64,000 nucleotides of DNA from Catenulispora sp. GP43 (GCF_041260665.1 NZ_JBGCCT010000017.1:62001-126000), one strand, 5' to 3'; counted from the first letter of the stretch, positions 8,898-17,570 are shown. The notes: generated from the sequence alone by a model not told the origin. Translations and numbers: made by a program.

Positions 8898-9450
8898 TGA
8901 ATCCCCCTTCCGCCAGATCGCCGTTTCCCAAATCTCCGCTTCCCAAGTCTCCGGTCGCCTGCGCCCCGAGCAGCCGTCTCAGCTCGGCCAGGCCCTTGGA
9001 GGTCTGGCTCTTCACCGTACCGACCGATATTCCCAGAGCCTGCGCGGTCTCCTTCTCCGACAGGTCGAAGGCATGCCGCAGCACCACGCAGGACCGCTTG
9101 CGGAAGGGCAGCCGGGCCAGCGCGGCGCGGACGTCCACGCCGCCGGCCACGTCCGGCTCCTCGGTGCGCTCCGTCCGGCCGGCCCACAGTAGCCTGATCC
9201 GGCCGCGCTCGCGGATCGCCCGGCGGGTGCGGTTGCGCGCCATGTTCGCCACGACGCCGCGGGCGTAGGCGACGGGGTGGTCGGCCGCGCGCAACCGGTC
9301 CCACCGGTGCCACAGCGCGAGCATGGCGTCCGCGGCGAGATCGTCCGCCCCCTCCGACTCGCCGGTCAGCAGGAAGGCCAGACGGCTCAGCTCCGCGTAG
9401 TGGCGCTCGAAGAAGTCGTGGAATTCCGCCGAGGCATCGTCGAAGACCAT
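8860..9450 (-). CDS. ECF-type RNA polymerase sigma factor (SigE-like family)
   Basis: 196 residues. Region 2 is at about 10-80 (LSRLAFLLTGESEGADDLAADAMLALW) and region 4 at about 105-160 (ALARLPFRKRSCVVLRHAFDLSEKETAQALGISVGTVKSQTSKGLAELRR). This architecture matches the SigE-like ECF subgroup that is common in actinomycetes. The C-terminal tail carries a short degenerate repeat (GDLGSGDLGNGDLAEGG) and runs into the next gene. The ATG at 9450 has only a weak ribosome site. It probably heads a two-gene operon with the membrane protein; target promoters are unknown. Confidence 0.9.
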   Translation of the reverse strand: MVFDDASAEFHDFFERHYAELSRLAFLLTGESEGADDLAADAMLALWHRWDRLRAADHPVAYARGVVANMARNRTRRAIRERGRIRLLWAGRTERTEEPDVAGGVDVRAALARLPFRKRSCVVLRHAFDLSEKETAQALGISVGTVKSQTSKGLAELRRLLGAQATGDLGSGDLGNGDLAEGGFSGRHSQASAPGR

Positions 9451-9525
9451 CTTCGCGAGGAAGCCTCTCCCATGAAGGTTTTAGATGAATGTTCAACCGC
9501 TTTGCGGATAGGCAGCTTAGCAGGG

Positions 9526-10854
9526 TCAGGGACTGGTGCAGCTCAGCGCCGGAACCGAGGGCGAGCCGTCGGCCAGGAAGCCGAACGACGTCGACGCGGC
9601 CGGCTGCAGCGAGCCGTTGTACGCGGCGTTGCCGACCGACGCGGAGGATCCGCTCGTGGTCAGCGTGCCGCTCCACACTTGGGAGATGGTCTGGCCGTCG
9701 GCGAGCGTCCACTTGACGGTCCAGCCGTTGATCGCCGCGCTTCCGGCGGTCACGGTGACCTGTCCCTGGAAGCCTCCGGGCCAGGAATTGGTCGTCGAGT
9801 AGGTGGCGCTGCACGCGCCGGTGGGCGGCGGGTTGCTCGACGGAGTGGTACTCGGGGTGGTGCTGGGGGTGGTACTCGGGGTGGTGCTGGGCGTGCTGGA
9901 AGGTGAGGTCGGCGGCGGGCTGCTCTGGAACTGGGTGAAGAAGTTCCACACCACTCCCGAGGTCCAGGTGTGCCAGCCGTCGCCGGTGCTGCCGTCGATG
10001 GGTCCGGGGTCGTGGCCGGCTCCGTCGAACGCGGCCCAGACGACCGGGTAGCCGGGCTTGCATCCGGTGTAGGCGGTGACGATGTGCGTCAGGCTGCCAT
10101 ACGCCGGTTCCGGCGGATTCTGTGGTGTGCACTGGTTGTTCCGGACGAAGGTGTCACGCAGCGCCCGGCCGTCGGCGATCGGCAGGACGTTGTCCCGGAT
10201 GCCGTGCAGGCCGATGTAGGCGACCGGCTGCGTGCCGCCGTCACATCCGCTGAGGTTCGCCCCGGAGTAGACCGCGACCGCACGGAAGACCGTCGGACGC
10301 GCGCACGCCAGCGCGTAGGTCATCGCGGCCCCGTAGCTGAAGCCGGAGGAGAAGATCTGCCCGGTGTCGATACAGAGTCCTGATTCGAACTGGTTGAGCA
10401 TGTCGTCGACGAACGCCACGTCCTGGCCGCCGGGATTGGCCCAGCCGTTGTTGGTGCCCTGCGGCGCGACGAAGATGGTGCCGTTCCCGTCGGCGTCGGC
10501 CAGCTTGCGCAGGCCGTAGTAGGACCAGTTGTAGCCGTCGGTTCCGCCGGAGTCGACGTCGTTCATCGTCCCGCCGAGCCAGTGGAACCCGAAGACCAGG
10601 CGGTAGGGGCGGGTGTCGTCGTAGCCCGCGGGCAGCCGGAGGATGTAGCTGCGTGTCTGGCCGCTGCTTTGGATCGTGTGCGTACCGCTGGCCAGTGTCG
10701 CAGCCTTGCCACAGCCGACCGACGCCCCGGCCGCCGCGGCAGCCGGGGATGCCGCGGCCGTGGTCAGGCTCCCGTAGCCCACCAGGGCAGTGATGAGGGC
10801 CACCACCAGCACCGCCAGTGCGGCCGGCCCGAAGCCGGCTCTGCGCTTGTTCAT
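9526..10854 (-). CDS. Secreted CE1/feruloyl-esterase-like alpha/beta hydrolase with C-terminal CBM2
   Basis: 442 residues with a signal peptide of about 1-45. The catalytic domain resembles CE1 and PHB-depolymerase-type esterases: LVFGFHWLGGTM, the nucleophile elbow GFSYG with Ser173, and GHDPGPIDGS near the presumed catalytic His. A Ser/Thr/Pro linker with tandem TPSTTPST units leads to a CBM2 module (about 347-440, SWPGGFQGQVTV, NAAYNGS). It probably removes ferulate or acetyl groups from arabinoxylan. The ATG at 10854 has GGAG eight bases upstream. A CGAACCGATTCG palindrome sits between this ribosome site and a good promoter at 10899-10927. Confidence 0.88.
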   Translation of the reverse strand: MNKRRAGFGPAALAVLVVALITALVGYGSLTTAAASPAAAAAGASVGCGKAATLASGTHTIQSSGQTRSYILRLPAGYDDTRPYRLVFGFHWLGGTMNDVDSGGTDGYNWSYYGLRKLADADGNGTIFVAPQGTNNGWANPGGQDVAFVDDMLNQFESGLCIDTGQIFSSGFSYGAAMTYALACARPTVFRAVAVYSGANLSGCDGGTQPVAYIGLHGIRDNVLPIADGRALRDTFVRNNQCTPQNPPEPAYGSLTHIVTAYTGCKPGYPVVWAAFDGAGHDPGPIDGSTGDGWHTWTSGVVWNFFTQFQSSPPPTSPSSTPSTTPSTTPSTTPSTTPSSNPPPTGACSATYSTTNSWPGGFQGQVTVTAGSAAINGWTVKWTLADGQTISQVWSGTLTTSGSSASVGNAAYNGSLQPAASTSFGFLADGSPSVPALSCTSP

Positions 10855-10868
10855 CTCTCACACTCCAT

Positions 10869-10880
10869 CGAACCGATTCG
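10869..10880. promoter_or_regulatory. CGAAYCGRTTCG operator upstream of the CE1 esterase
   Basis: CGAACCGATTCG, a near-perfect 12-base palindrome of LacI-operator type, lies 14-25 bases upstream of the esterase ATG and about 18 bases downstream of a predicted -10. It matches the two perfect sites beside the LacI gene at 17 kb at 11 of 12 positions. A repressor bound here would block early elongation. Confidence 0.65.
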
Positions 10881-10898
10881 CTGGATGAGTTCGACGGA

Positions 10899-10927
10899 AT
10901 AGTATGATCCTGATATGCGAGGGTCAA
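10899..10927 (-). promoter_or_regulatory. Predicted promoter of the CE1 esterase gene
   Basis: Reading the minus strand, TTGACC (10927-10922), a 17-base spacer and TACTAT (10904-10899) form a good housekeeping-sigma promoter. It lies 45 bases upstream of the start codon, with the operator at 10869-10880 just downstream. Confidence 0.6.
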
Positions 10928-11000
10928 TCTATGCTTCATACTCTTAACGGAGAAGACCGTGTCGACCTCTGGCTTTACATTGCCATCGGCGTACAGGCGT

Positions 11001-11011
11001 CGAAAGTTTCA
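11001..11011. promoter_or_regulatory. GAAAGTTTC-type palindromic operator
   Basis: CGAAAGTTTCA overlaps the stop codon of the GH63-like gene and lies about 75 bases upstream of the esterase -35 hexamer. Its core is identical to the site at 6169. Confidence 0.5.
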
Positions 11012-12754
11012 GACCAATATCCGACTTCCGCCGCGCGACTCATACGCCCCGGCGAGGATCAGGTAGGCGCTGGCCGTCCACGTGTAAGCACGATCGCGCA
11101 GACCGCTGCCGGACAGTGCGTCGAAATTCTCTGCGAAGCCCGACTTCTCGCACAGCGCACGGAACCGGCTGCTCACCTCGTCGGCGAGCTCGACGAAGCC
11201 GGCGCGCCGCAGACCGTCCTCGATCAGGACGGTCGACGGGGCCCAGATCGGGCCGCGCCAGTAGCCGTCGGCCTCGTAGTGTTCCGACGAGGGTTGCTCG
11301 GTGGCCGGGCCGTGCGGCGTGAGGTGGGCCTCGATGGCGTGGGCCAGCGTGTCCCGGACATCCTCGGGCAGCGCGTCGCCGAGGACGATCGCCATCAGGT
11401 CCAGCAGGCTCGTACTGGCCGTGGTCTTTCCCGTGGCCGCGCCGCGGGCGACGAACCGGCCGTCACGCCACAGCTCTTTCAACATCGCAGCCCTGACCTC
11501 TTCGCTATGGCGCCGCCAAGCCTCGGCCTCATCCGGCAGGCCCAACTCCTCGGCGAGTCCGGCGAGCCGGTCGAGCTGCAGAATGAGGAACGCGGCCAGA
11601 TCCGAGGTCTGCACGACCCGGTCGGCGTCGAAGGTGGTCGCGTTGTCCCAGCCGCTGTCGTTGCCGTGCTGGTAGTGCGGCAGGGCCTGGCCGGGGACAC
11701 GACGTGCGGACAGCCAGAAGCGCGTCCACGCGGACAGCTTGCCGTAGACGTCCTTGAGCTCGGCTCCGCTCAGCTCGCGGGGCAGGTTCCCGCGCAGATG
11801 TCCGAGGGCCCAGCCGTGGATCGGCGGCTTGACGTAGTTGTAGAGGACCTCGGAGTGGGTCACCGAGTCCGGAAGGGCACCGCTTTCGTCCTGGTGGTCG
11901 AACGGGATCTGGAACTGGCTCCACGCCAGCTCCGGCGCCCCGGCTGCCAGCGCGACGGCGTTGAAGCAGTGGTCCCAGCTCCAGACCTTGTCCATCCAGT
12001 GCTTGGACATGAGCACACCGGGCCGGCTCAGGAACCCGGCCGGACGGACGGTCGCCGACCACAGGACATAGGCGGCCAGCTCCGCGGCCGGCGTGTCGGC
12101 GGTGCGCCAAGGGGCGATCGCGTCCACGAACTCTGCGAACCGCGTCGTCGCGGTCTCCACGACACCCTCGAACGCGGCACCGCCGCGGTAGCGCGGCCGG
12201 GCACTGTCGAACTCCTCGACGGCGATCTCCCAGGCCCGGTCGGCGGGCAGCTGGAGACCCCGCTCCGCCGTTCCCAGGGCTTGGGCCCCGAGGACATCGG
12301 CGGGCTCCCCCAGCAACACGGTGATCCGATAGCGGCGGCCGGTCTGGTACAGGGTGTAGATGTAGGACCCGTCGACCGGATCACGGTAGAAGTAGGGTCC
12401 GCTGAACGGGGTGAGCTTCGGATCGGCGGCGGTCAGACGCAGACCCAGGCCGGTGCCGTCGCCTTTCACCCGCACCGTGTCGTCGCTCTCGTAGGCGAGC
12501 TCGACCACCGAACCCTGCCATGTCCAGGCGAGCCTGGCCGGCGTGGCGACCACGGTCGCCTCGACCCGGACGCCGGACGGATCGGTCGGAGTGAACCGCA
12601 GGACCGGATGCAGTCCGTTCTGGTGGGAGACCAGGTGCAGATCGTCGGCGTAGGTCGCCTCGGCGATCACCGGCGAGATGCCGAACCAGGATCCGTGGTG
12701 GCTGAAGGGAATGTCGCGGACGTCGAACTGCGGAAGGGCACCGGCGATGGTCAT
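11009..12754 (-). CDS. GH63-like cytoplasmic glycosidase (MGH1-like alpha/alpha-barrel)
   Basis: 581 residues without a signal peptide. An N-terminal beta-sandwich-like part (about 1-200) precedes an (alpha/alpha)6-type domain with KVWSWDHCFNAVAL, HQDESGALPDSVT, NDSGWDNATTF and YWRGPIWAPSTVLI. These are typical of the GH63/MGH1-like group, which hydrolyses alpha-linked glucosides or mannosylglycerate. The ATG at 12754 is chosen because homology begins there; the ribosome site is weak (AGAAAGA) and the gene starts 53 bases after the second permease. It is the last gene of the LacI-SBP-permease-permease operon, so it probably acts on the imported oligosaccharide. The substrate is not evident. 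Confidence 0.8.
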   Translation of the reverse strand: MTIAGALPQFDVRDIPFSHHGSWFGISPVIAEATYADDLHLVSHQNGLHPVLRFTPTDPSGVRVEATVVATPARLAWTWQGSVVELAYESDDTVRVKGDGTGLGLRLTAADPKLTPFSGPYFYRDPVDGSYIYTLYQTGRRYRITVLLGEPADVLGAQALGTAERGLQLPADRAWEIAVEEFDSARPRYRGGAAFEGVVETATTRFAEFVDAIAPWRTADTPAAELAAYVLWSATVRPAGFLSRPGVLMSKHWMDKVWSWDHCFNAVALAAGAPELAWSQFQIPFDHQDESGALPDSVTHSEVLYNYVKPPIHGWALGHLRGNLPRELSGAELKDVYGKLSAWTRFWLSARRVPGQALPHYQHGNDSGWDNATTFDADRVVQTSDLAAFLILQLDRLAGLAEELGLPDEAEAWRRHSEEVRAAMLKELWRDGRFVARGAATGKTTASTSLLDLMAIVLGDALPEDVRDTLAHAIEAHLTPHGPATEQPSSEHYEADGYWRGPIWAPSTVLIEDGLRRAGFVELADEVSSRFRALCEKSGFAENFDALSGSGLRDRAYTWTASAYLILAGAYESRGGSRILV

Positions 12755-12807
12755 AGTGGTCTTTCTGTGAACAGGATGCGGGCGGCTCGGCGGCGGGCCG
12801 GTGCGGG

Positions 12808-13638
12808 CTAGTCCTTGACCGCACCGGCGGTCACGCCGGCGGCGACGTAGCGCTGGGCGACGACGAGCAGGACGGTGGCCGGGACCGAGGCGACGACCGC
12901 GGTGGCCATGATGGCGTTCCACTGCTGGTTGTTGTTGCCGATGTAGTGGTAGATGCCCAGGGTGATCGGCTGGGCCCCGCCGGAGCTGTCGAGGGTGTTG
13001 GCGAACATGAAGTCCGACCAGGCCCACAGGAAGGCGAACAGCGACACGGTGACGACGGCGTTGCGGCTCACCGGCATGACGACGGACCAGAACGTGCGCA
13101 GCTGTCCGGCGCCGTCGGTCTTGGCGGCCTGGAGCAGCTCCCCCGGGATCCCGGACATGAAAGCCGCGAACACCAGCGTGCCGAACGGGACCGCGATGGT
13201 GGAGTCGGCCACGATCAGCCCCGGCACGCTGCCGAGCATCCCCAGGTTCAGGTAGACGGCGTAGAAGCCCATCGCCATGATGATGCCGGGGATCATCTGC
13301 GCGATCAGCAGCGCGAAGCTGAGCACCCCGCCGCCGCGCGGCCGCAGCTTGGCCAGGGAGTATCCGGCCGGCGCCGCGACCGCCACGGTCAGCGCCACCG
13401 TGCCCAGCCCGATGAACAGGCTCGTGCCCAGATACGGCATCTGCTGATGCAGCACGGCGCGGTATCCGTCGAGGGTCCCGTGGACCGGGAACCAGTTCGG
13501 CGGGGTCTTGCGCATGTCCCGGTCGCGGGTCAGGGACTCGTTCACCATCCAGTAGACGGGGAACAGCATCAGCGCGGTCAGCACCAGACCCACCGCCGTC
13601 TTCCACCACGTGGTGCGGGGACGTCGAAGAGCGGTCAT
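12808..13638 (-). CDS. Carbohydrate ABC transporter permease, MalG type
   Basis: 276 residues with about six transmembrane helices. The EAA-loop signature is AAKTDGAGQLRTFWSVVMPVSRN. The N-terminus (TTWWKTAVGLVLTALMLFPVYWM) and C-terminal helix are typical of CUT1-family sugar permeases. The ATG overlaps the TGA of the upstream permease by one base (TGATG), so translation is coupled. No ATPase is encoded in the cluster; a shared MsiK-like ATPase elsewhere is expected, as for other actinobacterial CUT1 importers. Confidence 0.93.
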   Translation of the reverse strand: MTALRRPRTTWWKTAVGLVLTALMLFPVYWMVNESLTRDRDMRKTPPNWFPVHGTLDGYRAVLHQQMPYLGTSLFIGLGTVALTVAVAAPAGYSLAKLRPRGGGVLSFALLIAQMIPGIIMAMGFYAVYLNLGMLGSVPGLIVADSTIAVPFGTLVFAAFMSGIPGELLQAAKTDGAGQLRTFWSVVMPVSRNAVVTVSLFAFLWAWSDFMFANTLDSSGGAQPITLGIYHYIGNNNQQWNAIMATAVVASVPATVLLVVAQRYVAAGVTAGAVKD

Positions 13639-14540
13639 CACGCCTCCCGCTGCTTGCGCTGAGCACGGATGTAGACCAGGCCGAAGGCCAGTGCCATCAC
13701 GACCAGCAGGTTGCCGACGGCCGCCCCCGGTCCGAACTCCGGGAGCAGGTTGCCGAACCCCAGCTGGTAGGACCACGTCGCGAAGGTCGCCGAGGAGCCG
13801 GCCGGGCCGCCCTTCGTCATGATCCAGATGATGTCGAAGACCTTCAGCGTGTAGACCAGCCCCAGCAGCAGCGTGATCGCCGCGACCGGACGCAGCAGCG
13901 GGAACGTGACCTTCCAGAACCGCTGCCACCCGCCGGCGCCGTCCAGCTCCGCGGCCTCGTACAGCTGCGGCGAGACCGCCTGCATCCCGCTGTAGAGCAT
14001 GACCAGGTTGAACGGGATGCCGATCCAGACGTTCGCGATGATCACCGAGGCCAGCGACCACTTCGGGGACGTCAGCCAGTCGATCGGGGCGATCCCCAGC
14101 CCGTGCAGCACCTGGTTGACGATCCCGGAGTCGCTGTTGAGCATCCACGACCAGGTCGAGGCCGACACGATCAGCGGCAGCAGCCACGGCACCAGGAACA
14201 GCGCGCGCAGCGTCGCGGACAGCCGGAAGTGCCGGATGAAGAACACCGCCAGGCCCATGCCGATCCAGAACTGGAACAGGATCGACACGCCGGTGAACAC
14301 CAGCGTGTGGACCAGCGCGGGGCCGAAGGCCGGGTCGCTCAGGATCTTGCGATAGTTGTCGAAGCCGGTGAACGGCGCGCCGCCGTGGACGAACGAGCGC
14401 ACCGTGTAGCGGTGCAGGCTGAGCTCGATGTTGCGGTACATCGGGTAGGCGTAGAAGGCCACCAGGTAGATGGCGACCGGGGCGAGGAACGCCCAGCCCG
14501 CCCACTGCGTGGAGCGGGGGCGGGGACCGGGCGCCGTCAT
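13638..14540 (-). CDS. Carbohydrate ABC transporter permease, MalF type
   Basis: 300 residues, about six transmembrane helices beginning at WAFLAPVAIYLVAFYAYPMY. The EAA loop reads EAAELDGAGGWQRFWKVTFPLLRP. The ATG at 14540 lies two bases after the binding-protein stop (TGAGGATG), so translation is coupled; the in-frame extension to 14717 would overlap the binding-protein gene and is rejected. It forms the importer heterodimer with the next permease. Confidence 0.93.
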   Translation of the reverse strand: MTAPGPRPRSTQWAGWAFLAPVAIYLVAFYAYPMYRNIELSLHRYTVRSFVHGGAPFTGFDNYRKILSDPAFGPALVHTLVFTGVSILFQFWIGMGLAVFFIRHFRLSATLRALFLVPWLLPLIVSASTWSWMLNSDSGIVNQVLHGLGIAPIDWLTSPKWSLASVIIANVWIGIPFNLVMLYSGMQAVSPQLYEAAELDGAGGWQRFWKVTFPLLRPVAAITLLLGLVYTLKVFDIIWIMTKGGPAGSSATFATWSYQLGFGNLLPEFGPGAAVGNLLVVMALAFGLVYIRAQRKQREA

Positions 14541-14542
14541 CC

Positions 14543-15832
14543 TCACTTGGTCGCCGCGGCGGCGGCGTTCTGCGCGGTCGTCATCGCGGACTGCGGCGAG
14601 GCCGAACCGCTCAGTGCCGCCTGCACCGCGGTCCACATCGGCTGCGAGATCTTCGGGTACTTCGTCCCCAGGTCGTCGCTGGTGCGGCCCTTGGCGGCGG
14701 CGACCGCGGCCACCCACGGCGCCAGGCCGGGATCGGCGGCGACCTGCTTGGCCTGCACGGCCGGGGTGGCCGCGACGTAGGACAGCGTGGTGTCGGTGGC
14801 CAGCGCGTTGTCGGCGCTGGTCAGGCAGGCCACCAGCTTCTGCGAGGCGGCGTAACGGCCGGTCTTGTCCTGCACCGGGATCGTGACGAACTCACCGCCC
14901 GTCGGCGCGGCCGCGGTGCCGCCGTTCATCGCCGGGATCGGGATGATCCCGTAGTCGAACCCTGCCTTCTTGGCGTTGGCCAGCTGCCACGTGCCGTTCT
15001 CGCTGAACGCGTACTGTCCGGTGGCGAACTCCTGCCAGCTGGTGGTCTGGGTGTTGTTGATGACCGAGTTCGGCGCGTAGCCCTTCTTCAGCCAGTCCGT
15101 CCACAGCGACAGCGCCGCCACCCCCTGCGAGGAGTCGAGCTTCTTCAGGTCGGCACCGGACCCCCAGAACCACGGCAGGAACTGGAAACTCCCCTCCTCG
15201 GTGCCGATCGCCGAGAACGTGATGCCCTTCTTGCCGGCCGCGGTGACCTTCGCCAGCGCGGCGGTCAGCGAGGACCAGTCCTTGACCGAGGCGATGTCCA
15301 CACCGGCCGCCGCCAGCACGGACTTGTTGTAGTACAACGCCAGGGTGTTCGCGCCGATCGGCACGCCGTAGGTCTTCCCGGCCAGCTGTCCGGCCGCCAG
15401 CAGGTTCGGCGCGATCCCCGTGGTGTCCAGATGCGTCGTCCCGGTGTCGGTGACCACTCCGGCGTCGGCCAGCGTGGAGACCACGGGGTTGTCGACGATC
15501 AGCACGTCCGGGGAGTTGCCCTGCTGCGCGGCCAGCAGCACCTTGGTGGTCAGGTCCGTGGTGTCGAATCCGGTGCGCTTGACGGTCACCCCGGCCTGGC
15601 TGCCGCACTTGGTCAACAACTGCGACCAGGCCGAACCGCTGTCGAACTGCGGGTAGGGGTCCCAGACGGTGAAGGTTCCGCCGCCGGCCCCGGACCCGCC
15701 GGACCCGGCGGCGCCCGTCGAACTGTCGGCGCCTGTGGAACTCTTCGACGCCGAGCAGGCGGCGGCTGTGCCGGTGACCGCCAAGGCCAGCCCGACCGCG
15801 GCGACGCGCCGGGTTATGGACTGTGCTTTCAT
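14543..15832 (-). CDS. Sugar ABC transporter substrate-binding lipoprotein
   Basis: 429 residues. The ATG at 15832 follows AAGGGA. The lipoprotein signal ends in GTAAAC at about residue 26, followed by a Ser/Gly-rich tether. The CUT1 binding-protein fold (SBP_bac_1) is indicated by GTFTVWDPYPQFD, VLIVDNPVVSTLADAG and YGVPIGANTLALYYNKSVL. It would capture an oligosaccharide for the two downstream permeases. The gene starts 105 bases downstream of the LacI stop, in the same direction. Confidence 0.93.
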   Translation of the reverse strand: MKAQSITRRVAAVGLALAVTGTAAACSASKSSTGADSSTGAAGSGGSGAGGGTFTVWDPYPQFDSGSAWSQLLTKCGSQAGVTVKRTGFDTTDLTTKVLLAAQQGNSPDVLIVDNPVVSTLADAGVVTDTGTTHLDTTGIAPNLLAAGQLAGKTYGVPIGANTLALYYNKSVLAAAGVDIASVKDWSSLTAALAKVTAAGKKGITFSAIGTEEGSFQFLPWFWGSGADLKKLDSSQGVAALSLWTDWLKKGYAPNSVINNTQTTSWQEFATGQYAFSENGTWQLANAKKAGFDYGIIPIPAMNGGTAAAPTGGEFVTIPVQDKTGRYAASQKLVACLTSADNALATDTTLSYVAATPAVQAKQVAADPGLAPWVAAVAAAKGRTSDDLGTKYPKISQPMWTAVQAALSGSASPQSAMTTAQNAAAAATK

Positions 15833-15937
15833 AGTCGTTCCCTTTCGATCCGCCGCCATCAGGCGGCTGATGGACTCCGCATTGCCGTGCGGAGGATGGG
15901 ATGTCCAGGTGGCGCGAGCACCGGAGGACGTCCTGTG

Positions 15938-16957
15938 TCAGCTCTCTGACACAGGGGCGGGTCCGGTGCTCGCGCGCAGGGAGACCGGTGGTGCGAGCAG
16001 GACGTGCCGGGGCGGCGCGTCGGGGGTGGCGAGCAGTTCGAGCAGCAGTTCCACCGCGACCCGGCCCATTTCCGCGGCTGAGACGTCGGCGGCGGTCAGC
16101 TGCGGCGTCACCGCTGTGGCCCAGCGGCTCAGCGCGATGCCCGCGACGGAGAAGTCCAGCGGGACCTTGCGGCCGTGGACCGCCAGGCCCCGGTACAGGC
16201 CGCCGAGCGCGGCTTCGTTCACCGTCACCAGCGCGGTGGTGTCCGGATCGGCGGCCAGGATCCGGCCGACCGTGTCCTCCCCCGAAGCAGCGTCGTCGCC
16301 GCACAGGTAGGCCGCACCGGCGACACCCTGTTCCTCGCAGGCGTTCTCGAAACCGGTGAGACTACGATGCGCGGACTCGTACCCGGCGCGGAACAACCGT
16401 TCGGAGCGGTTGACGAAGGCGATCCGCCGGTGGCCAAGATGCACCAGGTGCTGCACGCACGAGCCGACCAGGGCCGTGTAGTCCATGTCGACCCACCGGG
16501 TGTGGTCGGGCTGGCCGGTGCGGCCGATCGTGACGAACGGGAACCCGGCCTCGGACAGGTAGTCGACCCGCGTGTCCTCCAGGCGGATCTCCATCAGGAC
16601 GGCCCCGTCCACCCGCCGCTCGGCGACCAGCCGGCGAAGTCCTTTGTCGCCGTCGCCGATGGACGCGGCCATCAGCACGTCGTAGCCGAACCCGGCCGCG
16701 GCCTCGACCAGCGAGCCGATGAAGTCCAGCTGCATGTCGGTGTAGTGACTGCTGGCCGGCGGGAACACCAGGCCCAGGGTGTGGGTCTGGCCCGAGGACA
16801 GCGCCCGCGCGGTGGCACTGGGCTGATAGCCGAGCTCGTCGATCACCGCCTGGATCCGCGCCCGGGTCTCGGGCGAGATCGAACGCTTCCCGGACAGCGC
16901 GTACGACACCGTGCTGCGGGAGACTCCCGCACGCCGAGCGATCTCACCGATGTTCAC
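15938..16957 (-). CDS. LacI-family transcriptional repressor
   Basis: 339 residues. The HTH (2-22, IGEIARRAGVSRSTVSYALSG) and hinge helix (LSSGQTHTLGLV near 53) are intact and followed by a periplasmic-binding-protein-like sensor domain. It heads the importer and GH63-like operon. Its own promoter (17031-17060, minus) carries a perfect CGAACCGGTTCG operator at 17002-17013, so autoregulation is likely. A second copy at 17148-17159 lies on a rightward promoter whose target gene is now degraded. Confidence 0.93.
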   Translation of the reverse strand: MNIGEIARRAGVSRSTVSYALSGKRSISPETRARIQAVIDELGYQPSATARALSSGQTHTLGLVFPPASSHYTDMQLDFIGSLVEAAAGFGYDVLMAASIGDGDKGLRRLVAERRVDGAVLMEIRLEDTRVDYLSEAGFPFVTIGRTGQPDHTRWVDMDYTALVGSCVQHLVHLGHRRIAFVNRSERLFRAGYESAHRSLTGFENACEEQGVAGAAYLCGDDAASGEDTVGRILAADPDTTALVTVNEAALGGLYRGLAVHGRKVPLDFSVAGIALSRWATAVTPQLTAADVSAAEMGRVAVELLLELLATPDAPPRHVLLAPPVSLRASTGPAPVSES

Positions 16958-17001
16958 GCGACTCTCCGATGCGACGAGCGACGAGGGGCGGGGGCGATAT
17001 T

Positions 17002-17013
17002 CGAACCGGTTCG
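17002..17013. promoter_or_regulatory. Perfect LacI-type operator CGAACCGGTTCG
   Basis: A 12-base perfect palindrome 44 bases upstream of the LacI start and about 18 bases downstream of the -10 of the predicted promoter. The same geometry is found at the CE1 esterase gene. Confidence 0.75.
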
Positions 17014-17030
17014 ACCGGTGAATGGAAGCG

Positions 17031-17060
17031 AGGGTAGGCGCGTCCGCTGGCGAGTGTCAA
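17031..17060 (-). promoter_or_regulatory. Predicted promoter of the LacI-importer operon
   Basis: On the minus strand, TTGACA (17060-17055), an 18-base spacer and TACCCT (17036-17031) form a strong consensus-like promoter, with the operator just downstream. Confidence 0.6.
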
Positions 17061-17114
17061 CCATGTAACCAGCAGCCACAGTCGCCCAGCTGGCGGCTCG
17101 GCCGGCTGGGGGCG

Positions 17115-17143
17115 TTGACAGCCGCGAAGCAGCACCCTAGGTT
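17115..17143 (+). promoter_or_regulatory. Predicted rightward promoter with operator, now facing a degraded gene
   Basis: TTGACA (17115-17120), a 17-base spacer and TAGGTT (17138-17143) form a near-consensus promoter. It points right, into the MFS remnant. Confidence 0.6.
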
Positions 17144-17147
17144 CTGA

Positions 17148-17159
17148 CGAACCGGTTCG
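17148..17159. promoter_or_regulatory. Second perfect LacI-type operator CGAACCGGTTCG
   Basis: An identical 12-base palindrome five bases downstream of the rightward -10, overlapping the expected transcription start. It suggests the LacI protein once repressed the gene to the right. Confidence 0.75.
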
Positions 17160-17375
17160 ACACGGCGATCCCCGGGACAGATCAGCCGCGGGCTACTCGT
17201 GGGTCAGTGACGGCTTCGACCGATCGAAGCCGAACAGCGCCACCATCACCTGTTCCAGACGGATGTCCTCGCGCGCCGGCTCGTCGCGCGGCGCGGGCGT
17301 GTCCTGGCTTGCCGGGAACGCGTTGCACCGGCGCGCGGCCTCGGCTGCCGCGCCAGACCTCGCGGCGCGATTCGT
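17160..17375. other. Degenerate stretch between operator and MFS remnant
   Basis: No intact gene. A minus-strand frame ending at 17193 reads DIRLEQVMVALFGFD near its C-terminus. It looks protein-like but I do not recognise it, and it has no plausible upstream part. It may be the tail of another truncated gene. Confidence 0.35.
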
Positions 17376-17570
17376 GGTGGGTGGCCCCATGGCCGACGTT
17401 CGTCCTGCTCTGCATGCCGGATCCGCCGCGACGCCGCGACGCCGCTCTACGTGCTCTGGCAACGCCCCATGGGGTTCTCCAAGGGCACGCTGACCGTCAT
17501 CTTCGCCTCCTATATCGTCGGGCTGCTGGCCTCACTGCTGGTCAGCGGCGTCGCCTCGGACGTCGTCCCT
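17376..17570 (+). pseudogene. MFS transporter remnant, N-terminal, frameshifted
   Basis: Two adjoining frames together give APWPTFVLLCM, then AATPLYVLWQ and GFSKGTLTVIFASYIVGLLASLL. These match the first two membrane helices and the GxLSD-type loop of major facilitator drug/sugar transporters. The frame changes within a short GC repeat (about 17412-17430), and homology stops at VASDV near 17570. More than 300 residues are missing. The remnant lies downstream of a LacI-type operator and promoter and abuts a truncated aldo/keto reductase gene on the other strand. Confidence 0.65.

Noticed and set aside
9845-9900. Short repeats around the CE1 linker as a CRISPR or regulatory repeat
   Set aside because: They encode tandem TPSTTPST linker units in frame; an ordinary coding repeat.
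10904-12811. Long plus-strand frame antisense to the GH63-like gene
   Set aside because: No recognisable motifs; it mirrors codon bias of the real gene on the minus strand.
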